DNA of 64,000 nucleotides from Mesostigma viride (Eukaryota > Streptophyta > Mesostigmatophyceae > Mesostigmatales > Mesostigmataceae). Positions 27,916 to 39,985 of the stretch are shown piece after piece. The notes beneath the pieces were generated by a model. It saw only the letters and a program-made list of their open reading frames with translations, was not told the DNA's origin and did no database searches. Position numbers and translations under genes: made by a program. The stretch lies in the NCBI GenBank assembly GCA_009746045.1, contig RPFO01001188.1, forward strand, positions 1-64,000, given 5' to 3'. Each line of letters starts with the position of its first letter. Within the stretch, counting starts at the first letter, position 1.

Positions 27916-30900
27916 ATGTCTGTTCGAACGAGCACGAGATCCGTCAAGATCTCGACATTAGAAATATCCGACAACGCCGACGACGCGTGGCGCGTCCAAC
28001 GAACGTCCGACGGCGCGATCACGGCGCGCAAGGTCGGCGGCGTCGACGAGCCGGTCTGGGTTTCGGCGGACTTGGCCGAGTTCCGATCGGACGTCCGCGT
28101 GGCGGGCGACGCCGCGATCCCGTCGCGACTCGTATTGCCGTCCGACGGGGCCGCCGAAGGCGAAATGGACTACGCGACCGCGCAGTCGTCCTGCCTCGTC
28201 CCAAAAAGCGTGGTAGACGACCTCACTCGACGCCCCGCGTTCGTGCTAGGGACAAACCACGCGTCCGTCACGGACACGAGGTACACGGTCTCCCCCGCCG
28301 CAGACAACAAGTTGTCATGGGTGGGTGGGAAGTGGGGGCCGTACAACGTGAATCTGTCCAACCCGACCGGTCAGATCGTATTCCGCGTCCCTTTGTCGGG
28401 GGGCGACGTGTACGCCGCGCCGGTTTTCCGGACCGCGTACTTCGGCGCGCCGGCGGGGACGACGGGCGCGGTCGTCGAAAACGCGTTCCCGTCGGCAACG
28501 ACGCTCGCCGTCACGGGCGCACACGTATCTCTCCACAACTTGCAGCTGTCGTCCGAGGGAGGCGGAACTTGCAAGATCCAAGTCAGTCTCAGAATCCTGG
28601 ACGTGGCGGTGGACACGGGGCGATACGAAAACGAAGTGTTTCGAGAGTTGGACCTCACGCAACCGGACGAGTTCGTCAACGCATTCGGACTTTACGCCGA
28701 CGGGCGATGGATATGGAAGAACAGTCGCACCTGACCAAACGGGTCGACGTCGGCATTTCCGCGGCCGTCCGCGTTCAAATAAAGGTCGCGTTGACCGAAT
28801 TCGGCGCGCAGACAGATCCGCTCACGTACGCGACCATCCGTCTGGACACGACCCCGGCGACGTTCGCGACGGACGCCTTCGCGGGGTCGGTCAGCGCGCC
28901 CACGGTCGTCGGACGGACCCTTTCCGTCACCCACGGGATCACGCAGACCGCGGGGAGCAACATGGGCGTCGCGTGTAGAGTGTACACGTCTCGGAAGAAC
29001 GCGGCCACCGCGGAGGAGCTGTACACGAAATCGGGGACGGCGGGGTCCGACCTGGTCACGTCCGGCGCGTTCCCCATCACGGGGACGGCCGGCGCCGTGG
29101 GAACGGGTCCCCTCTCCTTCTCGGAGCTGGCGGACGGCACGTATTACGTCTACGTGGTCGCCAAAGGGTCGTCCGGCACCTTTTCGTATTCGCACGAGAG
29201 AATCGTGCCACTCGACGCGACCCCGCCCACGGTCACCCTGTCGACCGCGAGCTCGGTGCCGAGCAGCTCCTCGGTCACCGTGACAGTCGCGTTCAACAAA
29301 GCCGTCACGGGATTCGCGATCGGGGACGTCGCCGTCACCAACGGGACGGCGTACAATCTCACGGGCAGCGGGGCGTCGTACTCGTTCCAGGTGAACAACA
29401 TGACGTCCTACTCCCCCACGACGGTGAGCGTCGACGCCGGAGTCGCGATCGATTCGTTCGGAAACGGCAACGCGGCCGCCGCCCCGCTGACGTTGACGTA
29501 CTCGCCCCCTCCCACCGTCACCCTCGCGACATCGGCGGGATCCTTTCCCAGCACCAACTCCGTCCGGGTCACGGCGACGTTCAACAGGACGGTGTCCGGG
29601 TTCGCGCTGAACGGTGTGTCGGTCGCCAACGGCATCGCCACGAATCTGACGGGCAGCGGGTCCCTGTACGAGTTCGACGTCCTCCCCACCGTCGCGTACT
29701 CCGTCACGACCGTCTCCGTGGCCGCGGACGCCGCGACAGACGCCGTGTCCGGACACGGCAACGCCGCTTCCAACGGCCTGTCGTTCACCTACACCCCGCC
29801 GCCCACCGTGACGCTGGCAACGTCATCCGGATCGTTCCCGACCGTCGAAACCGTCACCGTGACCGCCGCGTTCAGCAGAGCGGTCACGGGGTTCGCGATC
29901 GAGGACATCGCCGTGACGAACGGGACGGCGCTCAATTTCACGGGCAGCGGGACGTCGTACTCGTTCCAGGTGAACGGGATGACCGCCTACTCCGCCACGA
30001 CGGTGAGCGTGGGCGCCGGCGTGGTGACGGACGCGTCGTCGGGGTACGGCAACGCACCATCCAACTCGCTGACGTTCACGCTGTCCCCTCCTCCCACCCT
30101 GACGCTGTCCACGAGCGGGTGGACGCCGAGCTCTAGTCCGGTGACCGTGACGGCCGTGTTCAGCAGAGCGGTCACGGGGTTCGCGATCGGAGACCTTACG
30201 GTTACGAACGGGACAGCGCTCAATTTCACGGGCAGCGGGACGTCGTACTCGTTCCAGGTGAACGGGATGACCGCATTTTCCTCCACGACCGTGAGCGTGG
30301 GCGCGGACGCGGCGTTGGACGCGGTATCCGGCAACGGCAACGCGGCCGCCGCCCCGCTCACGTTCACCTACTCCCCCCCGCCCACGGTGACGCTCTCGAC
30401 ACCCAGCTCGACACTCGCCACGATTCCCGCGATCGTGACGGCCACGTTCAGTAGGTCGGTGACGGGATTCGCGTTGGACGACATCGCCGTGACCAACGGG
30501 ACCGCGTCCAACCTGTCCGGGAGCGGCACCACGTACACGTTCAACGTGGGAGGGACCGTCACCGCATACTCCTCCACGACGGTGAGCATCGACGCGGACA
30601 AGGTGACGGACGCGGTGTCCGGCAACGGCAACGCGGCTTCCAACACGCTGTCATTCACATATACGCCCCTGCCCACCGTGACCCTGTCCACGACGAGCCT
30701 GACGCCCCGGACGCCCGACCCCGTCGCCCGGCCCGTGACGGCCACCTTTACAAGGGCCGTTACGGGGTTCGTACTCGGCGATATCACCGTGACCAACGGG
30801 AGCGCGTCCGACTTCGTAGCAGTCGACACCACCACCTACACGTTCAACGTCACCCCCACCATGGCCGATATCCTCACGACCGTGAACGTTGGTGCCAACG

Positions 30901-33380
30901 CAGCGACGGACACCTTGACAGGGTTCGGAAACGCCGCGGCCACGCCGCTCAGCTTCACGTACTCGTACGACCCGTCTGCGGACACCGCTTTGTACGCGTG
31001 GTACGACCCGTCGGACGGCACCACCCTGTTCAGCGACACGGGGGGCACTACCGTCCAGAGCACCGCGGGAGGGAACGTGGCGCGGATGAATGACAAGAAG
31101 AACCTGGCATCGGGGTATCACGTGTCGCAGGGCACCTCGGGTAAGCGCCCCATCTTGGACACCACCGAGGTAAACGGGAAGACGTCCCTCCGCTTCATCA
31201 ACAACCGCTCGGGACTTCTGACCTCGTCCTCCTCCACATTCTGGGGATCCATCGGGACCAAGTCGTCTGTGGTGATAGTCGCCAAACAGTTGATAACTGC
31301 TACGTACCCCGACACCAACAACCCCGGGACCACGGACTATATCAGAGGATTCATGTTTGGAAGCACGACCTCTGTGAGAGCGAATCGGTTAAGTTACCAT
31401 ACCACAGGGCCAGGTAACGTCGTAGCCGTGACACAGGGTCCTGGGACAACCCAGGTATATGTCTCGATGGCCGTAAGACAGAATTTTTTCGACAACTCGC
31501 AGCACGTCCTCGCACTTTCGGTGGACACGGTATCGAACACTTGCACAACCAGATTCGACGGGCGTACCACAGACGCGGCTGGCGGGTCAGATCCAGAAAC
31601 GTTCACAGGCAATCTCGCCATCGGCGGCGATTCGAATAACGCGGTCCGCGCCTTCGACGGATGGATCGGCGAGATCCTCATCTACAACACCGCCAAGACC
31701 TCCGCCGAGTTGGAGCTGATCCGCGGATACCTCGTGAACAAGTGGGGCACTCCGCCAACGATTCGTCTCACCGTCGGCCTGACCACTTCCACCGCGACCC
31801 CGACGTCCAGCCCCGTCACCGTTACCGCCACCTTCTCCGAATCCGTCGCGGACTTCACGTCCGGGGACGTCGCGGTGACCAACGGGTCCGTCACGGCTTT
31901 CTCGGGCAGCGGCACCACGTACACGATCACGGTCACGCCCACGACCGCCTACTCGCTCACGACCGTGGACGTGGCGGCCGGCGCGGCCCAGACATCGTCC
32001 GGAAAACTCAACATCGTAGCGAACCAGCTGACGTTCACGCACTCGCCCGCTCCGACGGTGACGCTCTCGACATCCAGCTCAACGCCCACCACCAGTCCCG
32101 TCGACGTGACCGCCACGTTCAGCCGGTCGGTGACGGGATTCGACTTGAGCGACATCGCCGTTACCAACGGGACCGCCGCCAATCTGACCGGCAGCGGGGC
32201 GTCGTACTCGTTCCAGGTGACGCCCACGACCGCCTACTCCTCCTCGTCCGTCAGCGTGGGCGCCGGCACCGTCGTGGACGCCGTGTCCGGCAACGCCAAC
32301 GCGGCTTCCAACACCCTGTCGTTCACGTACGCCCCTCAGCCCACCGCCACGCTGTCAACGTCCGCGGGGTCCACTTCCTACTGGAGTTTCATATCCGCGA
32401 CGGCGACTTTCAGTCGAGCGGTGACCGGTTTCGCGTTGGGCGACATCACGGTGACAAACGGAACCGCTTCCAATTTGGTCGGCAGCGGGGCGTCGTACAC
32501 GTTCAACGTGACGGCGACGACGGCCAATTCCGCCACGTCCTTCAGCGTCGGCGCAGGGGCCGCGACAGACGCGGTGTTCGGGACCGGCAACTCGGCTTCG
32601 AACTCGCTTTCGTTCACCTATACGCCATACAACCCCGCCACGGACTCGGCCCTGTACGCGTGGTACGATCCCACAGACTCGTCGACGCTGTACAGCAACA
32701 CCAATTTTACCACGCTCGCCACGACTTCAGTAAGGGGCATGAAAGACAAAAAGGGGACCCAGCACTTACTGTGCTTCACCGCCAATGCGCCGACCATCGA
32801 CAATACCAGCTTAAACTCTAAGCGGTCTCTTCAATTCAGTTACAGTTTGCGTAACGGGCTCCAGAGCGACGGGTTTTTCTGGGGTCGTCCGCAAAACACC
32901 TTGATCGTCGTCGCAAAATCAAACACCCCGAGTGTTTACCCTCGACTATCAGGTAGTAGCACGAAAGGCCTCGTCGTCGGTGCTCAAAGTAATTACGGAC
33001 TGGGCATATGCAACAACTGCGACGATTACAAGTTTTATGCGATTTTGGGTACCGACGGAGCCGTTCAACCGATCTGCACGAATGCAGAGTTTTACGACGG
33101 CCGGGCGCACGTGCTGGCGCTGTCGTGCGACCTAGGAAGCACGCCAAAAACGTCCATTACCAGATTTGATGGTAGAGATGGTGGGGCGTACACCGGTACC
33201 CCGGTACAGAATCCCGGGAGGATCTGTGTGGGCGCAGATATAGATTGGAGCACCCGTAACTGGGACGGATGGACCGGCGAAATCCTGATCTACAGCACCG
33301 CCAAGACCGCGGCCGAGCTCGAGGCGATCCGCGCCTACCTCTCGGAAAAGTGGGGAACGCCGTCCGCCGTGCCCGCGTAA
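27916..33380 (+). CDS. Giant fibre/adhesin with nine Ig-like repeats and two lectin-like domains, one frame change
   Basis: About 1,820 residues. The head (27916-28730) contains VLPSDGAAEGEMDYATAQSS and the conserved DLTQPDEFVN. A -1 frame change near 28720-28735 joins it to the rest. Then come six Ig-like repeats (29220-30960), each of the form P-T-V-T-L-S-T...V-T-A-T-F-S-R-A-V-T-G-F-A...D-I-x-V-T-N-G-T. A lectin-like domain follows (about 30970-31760), three more Ig repeats (31770-32620) and a second lectin-like domain (32630-33380, ending AYLSEKWGTPS). The Ig repeat matches a bacterial adhesin type (Big_12-like). The lectin modules share DGWTGEILIYSTAKT-type ends. Probably a capsid fibre for host attachment; no membrane segment or signal peptide is seen. 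Confidence 0.75.
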
Positions 33381-33428
33381 CGAAGCGTCCGAAACGAGCC
33401 GTGACGACGCGCACCCGCGCCCGAGGAT

Positions 33429-33911
33429 TTAAAAGATCCACGCGAGCAGGACGATCACCACCAGGAACAGCAGGACCACGCCCGGCCACCCCCCGCTCGC
33501 GATCCCACCGCCGCCGGAGCCTTCGCCAGGATGAGGCAACCCGTTGTGGATCTCCCTTGCGCCGCCCGTCTCGTCCGGATCCGCCATCGTCTTGCGTCCC
33601 CCGCCGAACACCTTGTCCAACCCCGCGAACGTGCCGAACATGATGCCCGCGTCCAACACCGTCCCGCCCACGGACTTCGCCGCCCCCACGGCCTTGTCCG
33701 CCAGCGACGCAGACCGAGCCGCCTGACCCATCTCGTCCGCGGCCGCGGCCGCGCTCCGGCCTCCCGCCGCAGCCGCGGACGCGGCAGTCTCCGCGGACCG
33801 CGCGGCCTCCGCCGTCCTTCCCGCGATTCGAGCCGCGCGGGCGGCGCCCATCGCGTCTTCCACCCCCACCATTCCCCGGAACAACCCCGCAACGGCCTCG
33901 ACGAACGCCAT
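33429..33911 (-). CDS. Tail-anchored membrane protein, Ala/Gly-rich
   Basis: 160 residues from ATG 33911. The N-terminal half is Ala-rich and helical (ARAARIAGRTAEAARSAETA). A Gly/Pro-rich linker with HPGEGSGGGG follows. The last 18 residues form a transmembrane helix, GVVLLFLVVIVLLAWIF, at the very C-terminus, so it is a tail-anchored protein. The ATG lies about 110 bp from the likely ATG of the divergent helicase gene. A virion membrane role is possible. Confidence 0.55.
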   Translation of the reverse strand: MAFVEAVAGLFRGMVGVEDAMGAARAARIAGRTAEAARSAETAASAAAAGGRSAAAAADEMGQAARSASLADKAVGAAKSVGGTVLDAGIMFGTFAGLDKVFGGGRKTMADPDETGGAREIHNGLPHPGEGSGGGGIASGGWPGVVLLFLVVIVLLAWIF

Positions 33912-34019
33912 CGGGAACTCGCGACCGTGTGCTATACATAGACGCGGGAGACTTATTTTTCGCCGGCGGCGGAAATTTGTCCTCGCAGTATACTATCGAA
34001 ACGAGAGCGCCGAAGAAAC

Positions 34020-37000
34020 ATGCGAACGAAGAAGACGAGTCGAACGACGGCCGCGCCCCGTCGAACCGCCGTGAAGAAGAAGACGGCGAGCGCCGGACGT
34101 CCGTCCGACAAACGCGTCCGACACCCCGTCCGCGCAACGACGCGGTCCCAGAGCCGTTCGGGCGCAGCCGCCGGAATCGCGACGGACGTCGGACAGTCCC
34201 CGTGTCCGCCAGGCCGTCGCGGGCGGAAAACCGGACCAGACAGAAACCGTCGAGGCGAGCGGCGGAGGAGGAGACGACCGCGGACGCGCCCGATCCCGTC
34301 GCCGCCGAGACGCCGTCGACGCGCGCGGACGTCGCCAACGACGTCCCGACCGCCCCGACCACCCGTCCGTCGTTCGTGGACGGCCTAGTGGGTCGGATGA
34401 GACGCGCCCCCGCCGCGGTGTCCCGCGGTGTCGCCTCCGCGAGCCGGAAGGCGGCGGAAGCGATCGCCACCGTCGTATCCGCGGCGGCGACGGACAAACC
34501 GCGCGATTTCGCGGACCCGAAGACGCAACAGGAGGTGGCGGAAGCCGCGCTGGAGAGATTCGCGATCCGAGACGCCAAGAAGAAACCGAAAGCGTCCGAC
34601 GTCCGTCCTCCTCCCCCGCCCCCGCGCGCGGACGAAAGCGTCAAGGCCTACCCGTGGCTGCTGGACAACCTCGTGGACAGGATGCAGAGCGCGTGGACGC
34701 CGCACGAGCGCAGGACCCCCGTGACGTGGCCGCAACTGGGCGCCGCTCCCTCCGCCCCGGTCCCTCCTCCACCCACGACCGCCCCGCCGCCGCCTCCGCC
34801 CGTCCCCTCGCCTCCTCCCAACCCACCGCCCGACAATCTCGCGCGCGAGATGGAACGCGCCACGATCACGAGCACGACGTCCGGTAACGCGCCCGCGCCC
34901 CGTTCGAACATCCCGTGGACAGCGGGACCGAGCGTCGCGCACGTCGCCACGAACACCTTCGCGCCGACCGCGCCCCCGATCGCGCCGCCGTCCGTTCCCT
35001 CCGCGCCTTCCGCGCCTTTCCAAACCGCGCGTCCGGCACCCCCGGCGCCGGTGGACAACTCGCGGGCTCTGGTGCTGTACGAGCCGCGCGTGAACATCAA
35101 CGCGGAACGGGCCCCGCGCGCGAGTCGCCGCGTGCCCGCCGACTTCCCGGACCCGATGACGAGCGATTTCCAGACCCAATTGCGGAAGTACCTGGACGGC
35201 GAGTGGCCGGACGCGGAACCGCCCGAGACGCGCCAGAAACTGGCGGACCCGCGATCCAACAGTTGCGCGAGGGATCCGAACGCCAAGAAGATCCCGTCGC
35301 CGCAACAGACGTCGGTCCACGCGTTCCTGGAACGGATGGCGCGATTCCATCCGTCGCGCAGACCCGCGCGCGGGTTCCTGGCGTGGCACTCGACGGGGAG
35401 CGGCAAGACGGCCACGACGATGGCGGCCATCGACGCGTTCTGGGACGCCCAGGATCCGGAGACGGGCGGGTCGGTGAAGATCCTGTTGGCGACGTCCATC
35501 GAGAACAGCCGCAACAACACGATCGAGAAGATCGCCGAGTGGGCGCCGATGTTCCCGCGCCTGAAGCGCATGTCCAGGGACGAGGCCGTGAGGGCGGTCA
35601 AGGCCAGGGTGTGGGGCGGCGAGATCCTGACGTTCGCGAAATTGGCGCACGCGGTCGACGTCCACAACAGCCGCAAGAACGCGGACCCGAAACTCCTCCA
35701 CAACGCGGTGCTGATCATGGACGAGGTCCAGAACCTCTTCCACCCGCTGGAGATGCAGAAGAAGGACAACGCCGCGATCCTCTCGCTCCTGGCGACCCGT
35801 CGAGCGCCGGTCCACAACCCGGCCGTCGACGTGTCCGGACTGTACACCGTGATCCTGAGCGCCACGCCGGGGGACAATGTCGACGAGATCCTGACGCTGG
35901 TGAACATGATCCGACACCCGTCGTCCCACAAGATCGCGTTCGACTCGCACGCCGAGGATTTCCGCGGCCTCGTCTCGTTCGCGGACTTCACGGGCGACCT
36001 GAGCGCGTACCCCGAGCTCATGCCGGCGGAAGACCACCTCACGCCGATGAGCGCCGAACAAGAGAAGGCGTTCCGCGAGCAAGTCCACAAATCCCATCTG
36101 CGACACGACCCGGAAAGCCTCGACCAGTACTACACGACGCTGCAGGGCACGTCGAACAACATGTCGTTTCATCAGTACGAGGGCGAGTCCCTCCTCCGCA
36201 ACTTGTCGCGTCTGTCGCCCAAATTCTCGGCGATCGTCGGCAAGCTGACGCCGGGCGAGAAGCATTTCGTGTACTCGCGCTTTTCCCGGCAGCACGGGAT
36301 CGGCGACCTCGAGAAGGTGCTGAAGGCGATGGGGTACGCGCGATTGGAGGACGACAGGGCGGAGCGGAGCGAGCGACGGTACATCGTCCTGGGCACGAAC
36401 GAGGCGTCCGATCGCCAGGGACTGAAGGACGTCGCGGGCGTGTTCAACCACCCTTCGAATCGGACGGGCCAGCGCGTCCACCTGATCCTGGCGAGCGGGA
36501 GGTACAACGAGGGTCTGGACCTGAAGGGCGTCCGCCACGTGCACATCGTGGAGCCGCAGCCGACGAAGAACAAGGAGAAACAGCTGATCGCCCGCGCGGT
36601 GCGGTACTGCAGCCACGATCAGCTCGACAAGGACGCGCGGACGTGGACGGTGTCCGTCCACCGGTACATGTCGCGTCCGTCGGCGGAGACGATCCGATTG
36701 CACAAGGCGCTGGACGCCATCGAGAGGGACCACCCGGGGCGGCTCCGACGCGCCGAGGAGGAGGCGATGGCGCGGAGTCAGAACGCCGCGGAGGACCTGC
36801 GGGACAGACGGGTGACGGGCGATCTGCGGAAGGCGCTGACGCTGTACAAGAAGGTGGCGGACGCGGAGATCGAACTGCTGCGGGAGAGGTCGGAAATCTG
36901 GTGGGTGGACGGGCTCGTGTCCGACCGCGCGCGGGACAACGCGAGCGACCGGCGCATGGACACGCTGCTGACGACGTTGCGCGAGGTCGCGGTGGACTGC

Positions 37001-37207
37001 AAGTACATGCTCCCCGTGCACAACGACAGGAACCTGCGGACCGCGTCGGGCCGCCGGCCGCTGACGTGCCGGTACTCCGGCGCGCACGACAACGCGTCGT
37101 CGATGCTGGACGACCGTTACGAGATCCGCGAGATATCGCACGCGGGAGGCGCGAGACGGTACACGAAGAAGCGGACGGCGACCAAGTCGTCGGGCGCGCG
37201 CAAATGA
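34020..37207 (+). CDS. SF2 helicase/ATPase of the D6/D11 (poxvirus-type) class
   Basis: The open helicase frame runs from 33929 to 37207, about 1,090 residues. The frame's first codons lack an ATG before 34398. An ATG at 34020 in another frame (MRTKKTSRTTAAPRR) may be the true start with one frame change near 34200, so the start is uncertain. The first 450 residues are disordered and Pro/Ala/Arg-rich. Helicase motifs: FLAWHSTGSGKTATT (motif I, near 35380), IMDEVQNLF (motif II, 35726), ILSATPGDN (motif III, 35850) and LIARAVRYCSHDQL (motif VI, 36585). The RAVRYCSH string is characteristic of nucleocytoviricot D6/D11-like transcription ATPases. Probably acts in viral early transcription or termination in the virion. 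The 33912-34019 gap holds a TATACATA element. Confidence 0.75.
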
Positions 37208-37398
37208 GAGAGAGAGATAGGGAGAGAGAGAGAGTCGCGACACTATCGTATCGTACCCTACGGGTACTGGCACTATGGGGACATGTTGCAAAACGGGTTT
37301 GTCGGTAAACGTTCCTTTTATTATCCTTCATAATACATCAATTCACGCGTCATCGCGCGTCTGTCATCGGTTCAAACCACGATGTCAAAATACTTCAG

Positions 37399-37725
37399 TC
37401 AGAACACGGCGCTTCGGAAGGTCTGTTCGGGGACGGACGGCGCGGCGTGGCGGAACCGCTTGGACGAGTGGTCGTCCTCGTACATGTCTCTCAGGGCGCC
37501 GTCCAGGTAGGCGGTGGCGGTCCCTTGCCCCGTGGGCCTCGGCTCGGGATTCGCGGACGGACGCGAGGACGCGGCTACGTCGTCGTCGGCCCGCCGGGAT
37601 GCGCTCTTCCATGGCGCGTAGATCTTGTCCAATTGGTCGGAGATGTCCGCGGCCCGCGACTCGACGACGACGACGTCGGAGACTCCGGACGCGTGGATTC
37701 GCGTGGAACTCGGGAATTGCCCCAT
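37399..37725 (-). CDS. Small hydrophilic viral protein, unknown
   Basis: 108 residues from ATG 37725. Contains VSDVVVVESRAADISDQLDKIYAPW, then a disordered Ser/Pro/Arg part and ALRDMYEDDHSSKRFRHAAP. No cysteine or membrane segment. It converges with the helicase gene across about 190 bp that holds a GAGAGA repeat. No family recognised. Confidence 0.45.
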   Translation of the reverse strand: MGQFPSSTRIHASGVSDVVVVESRAADISDQLDKIYAPWKSASRRADDDVAASSRPSANPEPRPTGQGTATAYLDGALRDMYEDDHSSKRFRHAAPSVPEQTFRSAVF

Positions 37726-37856
37726 GATGATTGCGTTCTTCGAGCGCGGTGCTGCCTAGTATGGCCTGCGATCATTTTCCGGGGCGACGCGCGGACTCGG
37801 ACGGGAGAGCGGCCGGGACTCCGGTATCCCAAGACTACCGTGAGGCGCTCTAAATA

Positions 37857-38492
37857 TTACCTACTACCCCTTGTCTGCTGCTTACTTTTGGCCTTTTTTT
37901 TCTTACCGGAATTCGGTTTACTTGGTTGACCGCCTTGACCACTGGTCCCATCGGCAACGGCTGACGTGTCGCCACCGGCCGCGGGTCCCGGATCACCTGC
38001 GGCCGGATCGCCCCCACCACTCGTGGCCGGACCGCTCGCAGGTCCGGTGCCACCACTCGTGCCCGAACCGGCAGGCGCATACGGACCTCCCAGCAGCTCG
38101 GCCTCTATCTGCGCAAGAACCTCGTCAACGTTACTACCCGCACTGTGAAACTTCTCAAGGGCCTTTTTCTTATCGTCCTCGTTCAACCGTTTCACGAGTC
38201 CGTGTAACTTCCTAATTTTTTCCGTGTCGTCGCCTCCTCCTCCTCCTCCTCCTTCTCCGCGCCCCGCGGGGTCTGGACTAGGAGCACGCTCCCTTCTCGG
38301 ACCCGTTCCGCCCAAACCCTCTCTACGCTCTCCTGGGTCTGGACTAGGAGCACGCTTCCTTCTCGGATCCCGCGGCCGACCGCCTCCGGCAGCGGCTTCG
38401 TCCTCGATTTGTTTCTTCAAATATTCCGCCCGTTCATCGGCAGTCAATCCTCGCCAGAATTCCGTGAACGTAATCGGACCGTGTAAGAACAT
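37857..38492 (-). CDS. Disordered Lys-tailed protein with internal repeats
   Basis: 211 residues from ATG 38492 (MFLHGPITFTEFWRGLTADE). A short helical head (ERAEYLKKQIEDEAAAG) is followed by two copies of an RAPSPDP-containing repeat. Then comes an amphipathic helix (KIRKLHGLVKRLNEDDKKKAL), a long Gly/Pro/Ser region and a basic end (GKKKKAKSKQQTRGSR). The frame is open further upstream without a stop, so the gene could instead begin at 39323. Possibly a DNA-binding or virion core protein; inferred from composition only. Confidence 0.5.
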   Translation of the reverse strand: MFLHGPITFTEFWRGLTADERAEYLKKQIEDEAAAGGGRPRDPRRKRAPSPDPGERREGLGGTGPRRERAPSPDPAGRGEGGGGGGGDDTEKIRKLHGLVKRLNEDDKKKALEKFHSAGSNVDEVLAQIEAELLGGPYAPAGSGTSGGTGPASGPATSGGGDPAAGDPGPAAGGDTSAVADGTSGQGGQPSKPNSGKKKKAKSKQQTRGSR

Positions 38493-39323
38493 CCCCCCGG
38501 GACGCGGGCGGGCGGCGCGGCGGGCGCCGGAGCGCTGTACCCGCGCACCAGGATCGCCGAGCCCACCGCGTGGCGGCACGCGTCCGACCTCACACGGTGC
38601 GAGGACGGGCCCGCCGAGCGGACCCCGCCGCGTCCGACACGCCCCCCGCCGACGTCCCGTCCGACTCCTCCCCCCTTCCTCCTCGTTGGACGCCTCCGGG
38701 ACCGTCCGCAGTCGTCCGCGCGCGCGACCGAGAGGAGTGGACGGAGCAGAACCGGCGCGCCGCCGGATTTTGGCATCGGAACCCCGCGACCGTCGTGGCC
38801 GCGCATCGATGTACCATATCGAACCGCGCAGCTCCCTATAATAATGTAGGTCCCGGAATAATCCCGGACCGAGGACCGCCCCCTCGCCCCTCTCGTTCGC
38901 CTCCACCGCCCACTTCAACACCCCCGTCGTCACGGGCGGCGGAAGACGCAGCTTGCCCACGACGCGCGACTCCCTCCTCTCCCTGCGGACGTCCTCCGCC
39001 CACCGCATCACCTGCGGGGTCACGGGCGGCGGGGCGTCCCGCGCGTTCAGGTTCACGCACGCGTACCTCTCCTCCTCCCGGCCGAAGTCGGCGACTGGCA
39101 CCTCGGCGGCGACCGCGCGGCGACCGCCTTTCCACGGACACCGGGAACCGGAACGTCCGCGTCCGTCCTCGCCCCCGTCCTCGTCGCCCTCCGTCCCGAA
39201 GCCGTCCCCGCCGACCGTCCCGCTGCCGTCCTTGCTTCTCCACCAGGACCCGGACGATCGGTCGCGCGTCGATCGGAACCCGGCTCCGAAGAACGAGCGA
39301 GCCGAATGGAATCCGGGCGCCAT
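38493..39323 (-). CDS. Uncertain ORF upstream of, and in frame with, the Lys-tailed protein
   Basis: From ATG 39323 (MAPGFHSARSFFGAGF) the frame is open down to 37857. Convincing coding character is limited to about 38880-39100 (RYACVNLNARDAPPPVTPQV and VTTGVLKWAVEANERGEG, two related repeats). It then runs antisense to nothing obvious but overlaps the small zinc gene in another frame. Either a separate gene of about 150 residues truncated by a frame change, or an N-terminal extension. Low confidence. Confidence 0.25.
38590..38817 (-). CDS. Small protein with one Cys/His zinc motif
   Basis: 75 residues from ATG 38817 (MVHRCAATTVAGFRCQNPAA). The motif C-x9-C-x8-C-x2-H at the N-terminus resembles the short C...C...CxxH modules seen in many viral and phage small proteins and is related in spacing style to EsV-1-7 repeats, though not matching them. 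A TATTATAG element lies about 25 bp upstream on the minus strand, which supports this start. It overlaps another open frame on the same strand. Confidence 0.4.
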   Translation of the reverse strand: MVHRCAATTVAGFRCQNPAARRFCSVHSSRSRARTTADGPGGVQRGGRGEESDGTSAGGVSDAAGSARRARPRTV

Positions 39324-39360
39324 GAGCGGATCGATCGAGTCGAGTCGCGCGAAAACCGCG

Positions 39361-39367
39361 GTATAAA
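39361..39367 (+). promoter_or_regulatory. TATA box upstream of the gene at 39454
   Basis: The sequence GGTATAAAGGGAGGGG contains a canonical TATAAAG about 90 bp before the ATG at 39454, a normal distance for a eukaryotic core promoter with a short leader. Confidence 0.5.
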
Positions 39368-39453
39368 GGGAGGGGACATTTTCTCCTCCCGTTCGTGCAC
39401 GAGACGCGCGCGTCTCTCCCCCCCCTCCCTTCCCCGACAAAAGACACGCGGAC

Positions 39454-39792
39454 ATGGGCAACGTCCTTGACACTCTCCGCGGACTCGTGGACGGTCTCGT
39501 CGTCCGCGCGTACCCGTACCTCCACGGACACCGGGACGATCCGGACGAACTCTACCGCGGGTACACGAACCGAGAGGCGTACGAGCAGTTCCTGGCGGAC
39601 GTGGACCGAGAAATCCGCCTGCGCGAGGAGAAGGGCCATAGCGGGTGGTTCGACCTGGCGACGAGGGAGGATCTGGAATCGGCGCGCCAACGCGCGACGC
39701 CCGAAAACTGGCACGAGGTGTTCGACGGGTTGTACGCGAACGACCCCGAAAGGACCGCGGTCGCCGGACTGGCACACCCGTCCGTAACTTGA
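39454..39792 (+). CDS. Small viral protein, unknown
   Basis: 112 residues from ATG 39454, intact. MGNVLDTLRGLVDGLVVRAY starts with a potential N-myristoylation-like MGNV. The rest is acidic/helical with AYEQFLADVDREIRLREEKG and WHEVFDGLYANDPE. No cysteine or membrane helix. Followed by AATAAA signals near 39918 and 39934. No family recognised. Confidence 0.5.
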   Translation: MGNVLDTLRGLVDGLVVRAYPYLHGHRDDPDELYRGYTNREAYEQFLADVDREIRLREEKGHSGWFDLATREDLESARQRATPENWHEVFDGLYANDPERTAVAGLAHPSVT

Positions 39793-39985
39793 CAAAAAAA
39801 GGGACGAACGCGCGAGTTCGCGAGTCCGCGAGTCCGCGAAAGAGTCCTAGGAGTGAGACTCTAGCGTTACCAAACAAACAAAGACGCCACGCGGCATTTA
39901 TAAATCGATTGTATTGAATAAAAAATCGTAATAAACGAAATTATCGTCTCATAAACACAATGCAAACACGAAGCAAGGACTTAGT

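Noticed and set aside
34385-37291. 968-residue minus-strand ORF
   Set aside because: It is antisense to the helicase, which has all its motifs; the minus frame is Arg-rich with no motif and is open because of GC-rich third positions.
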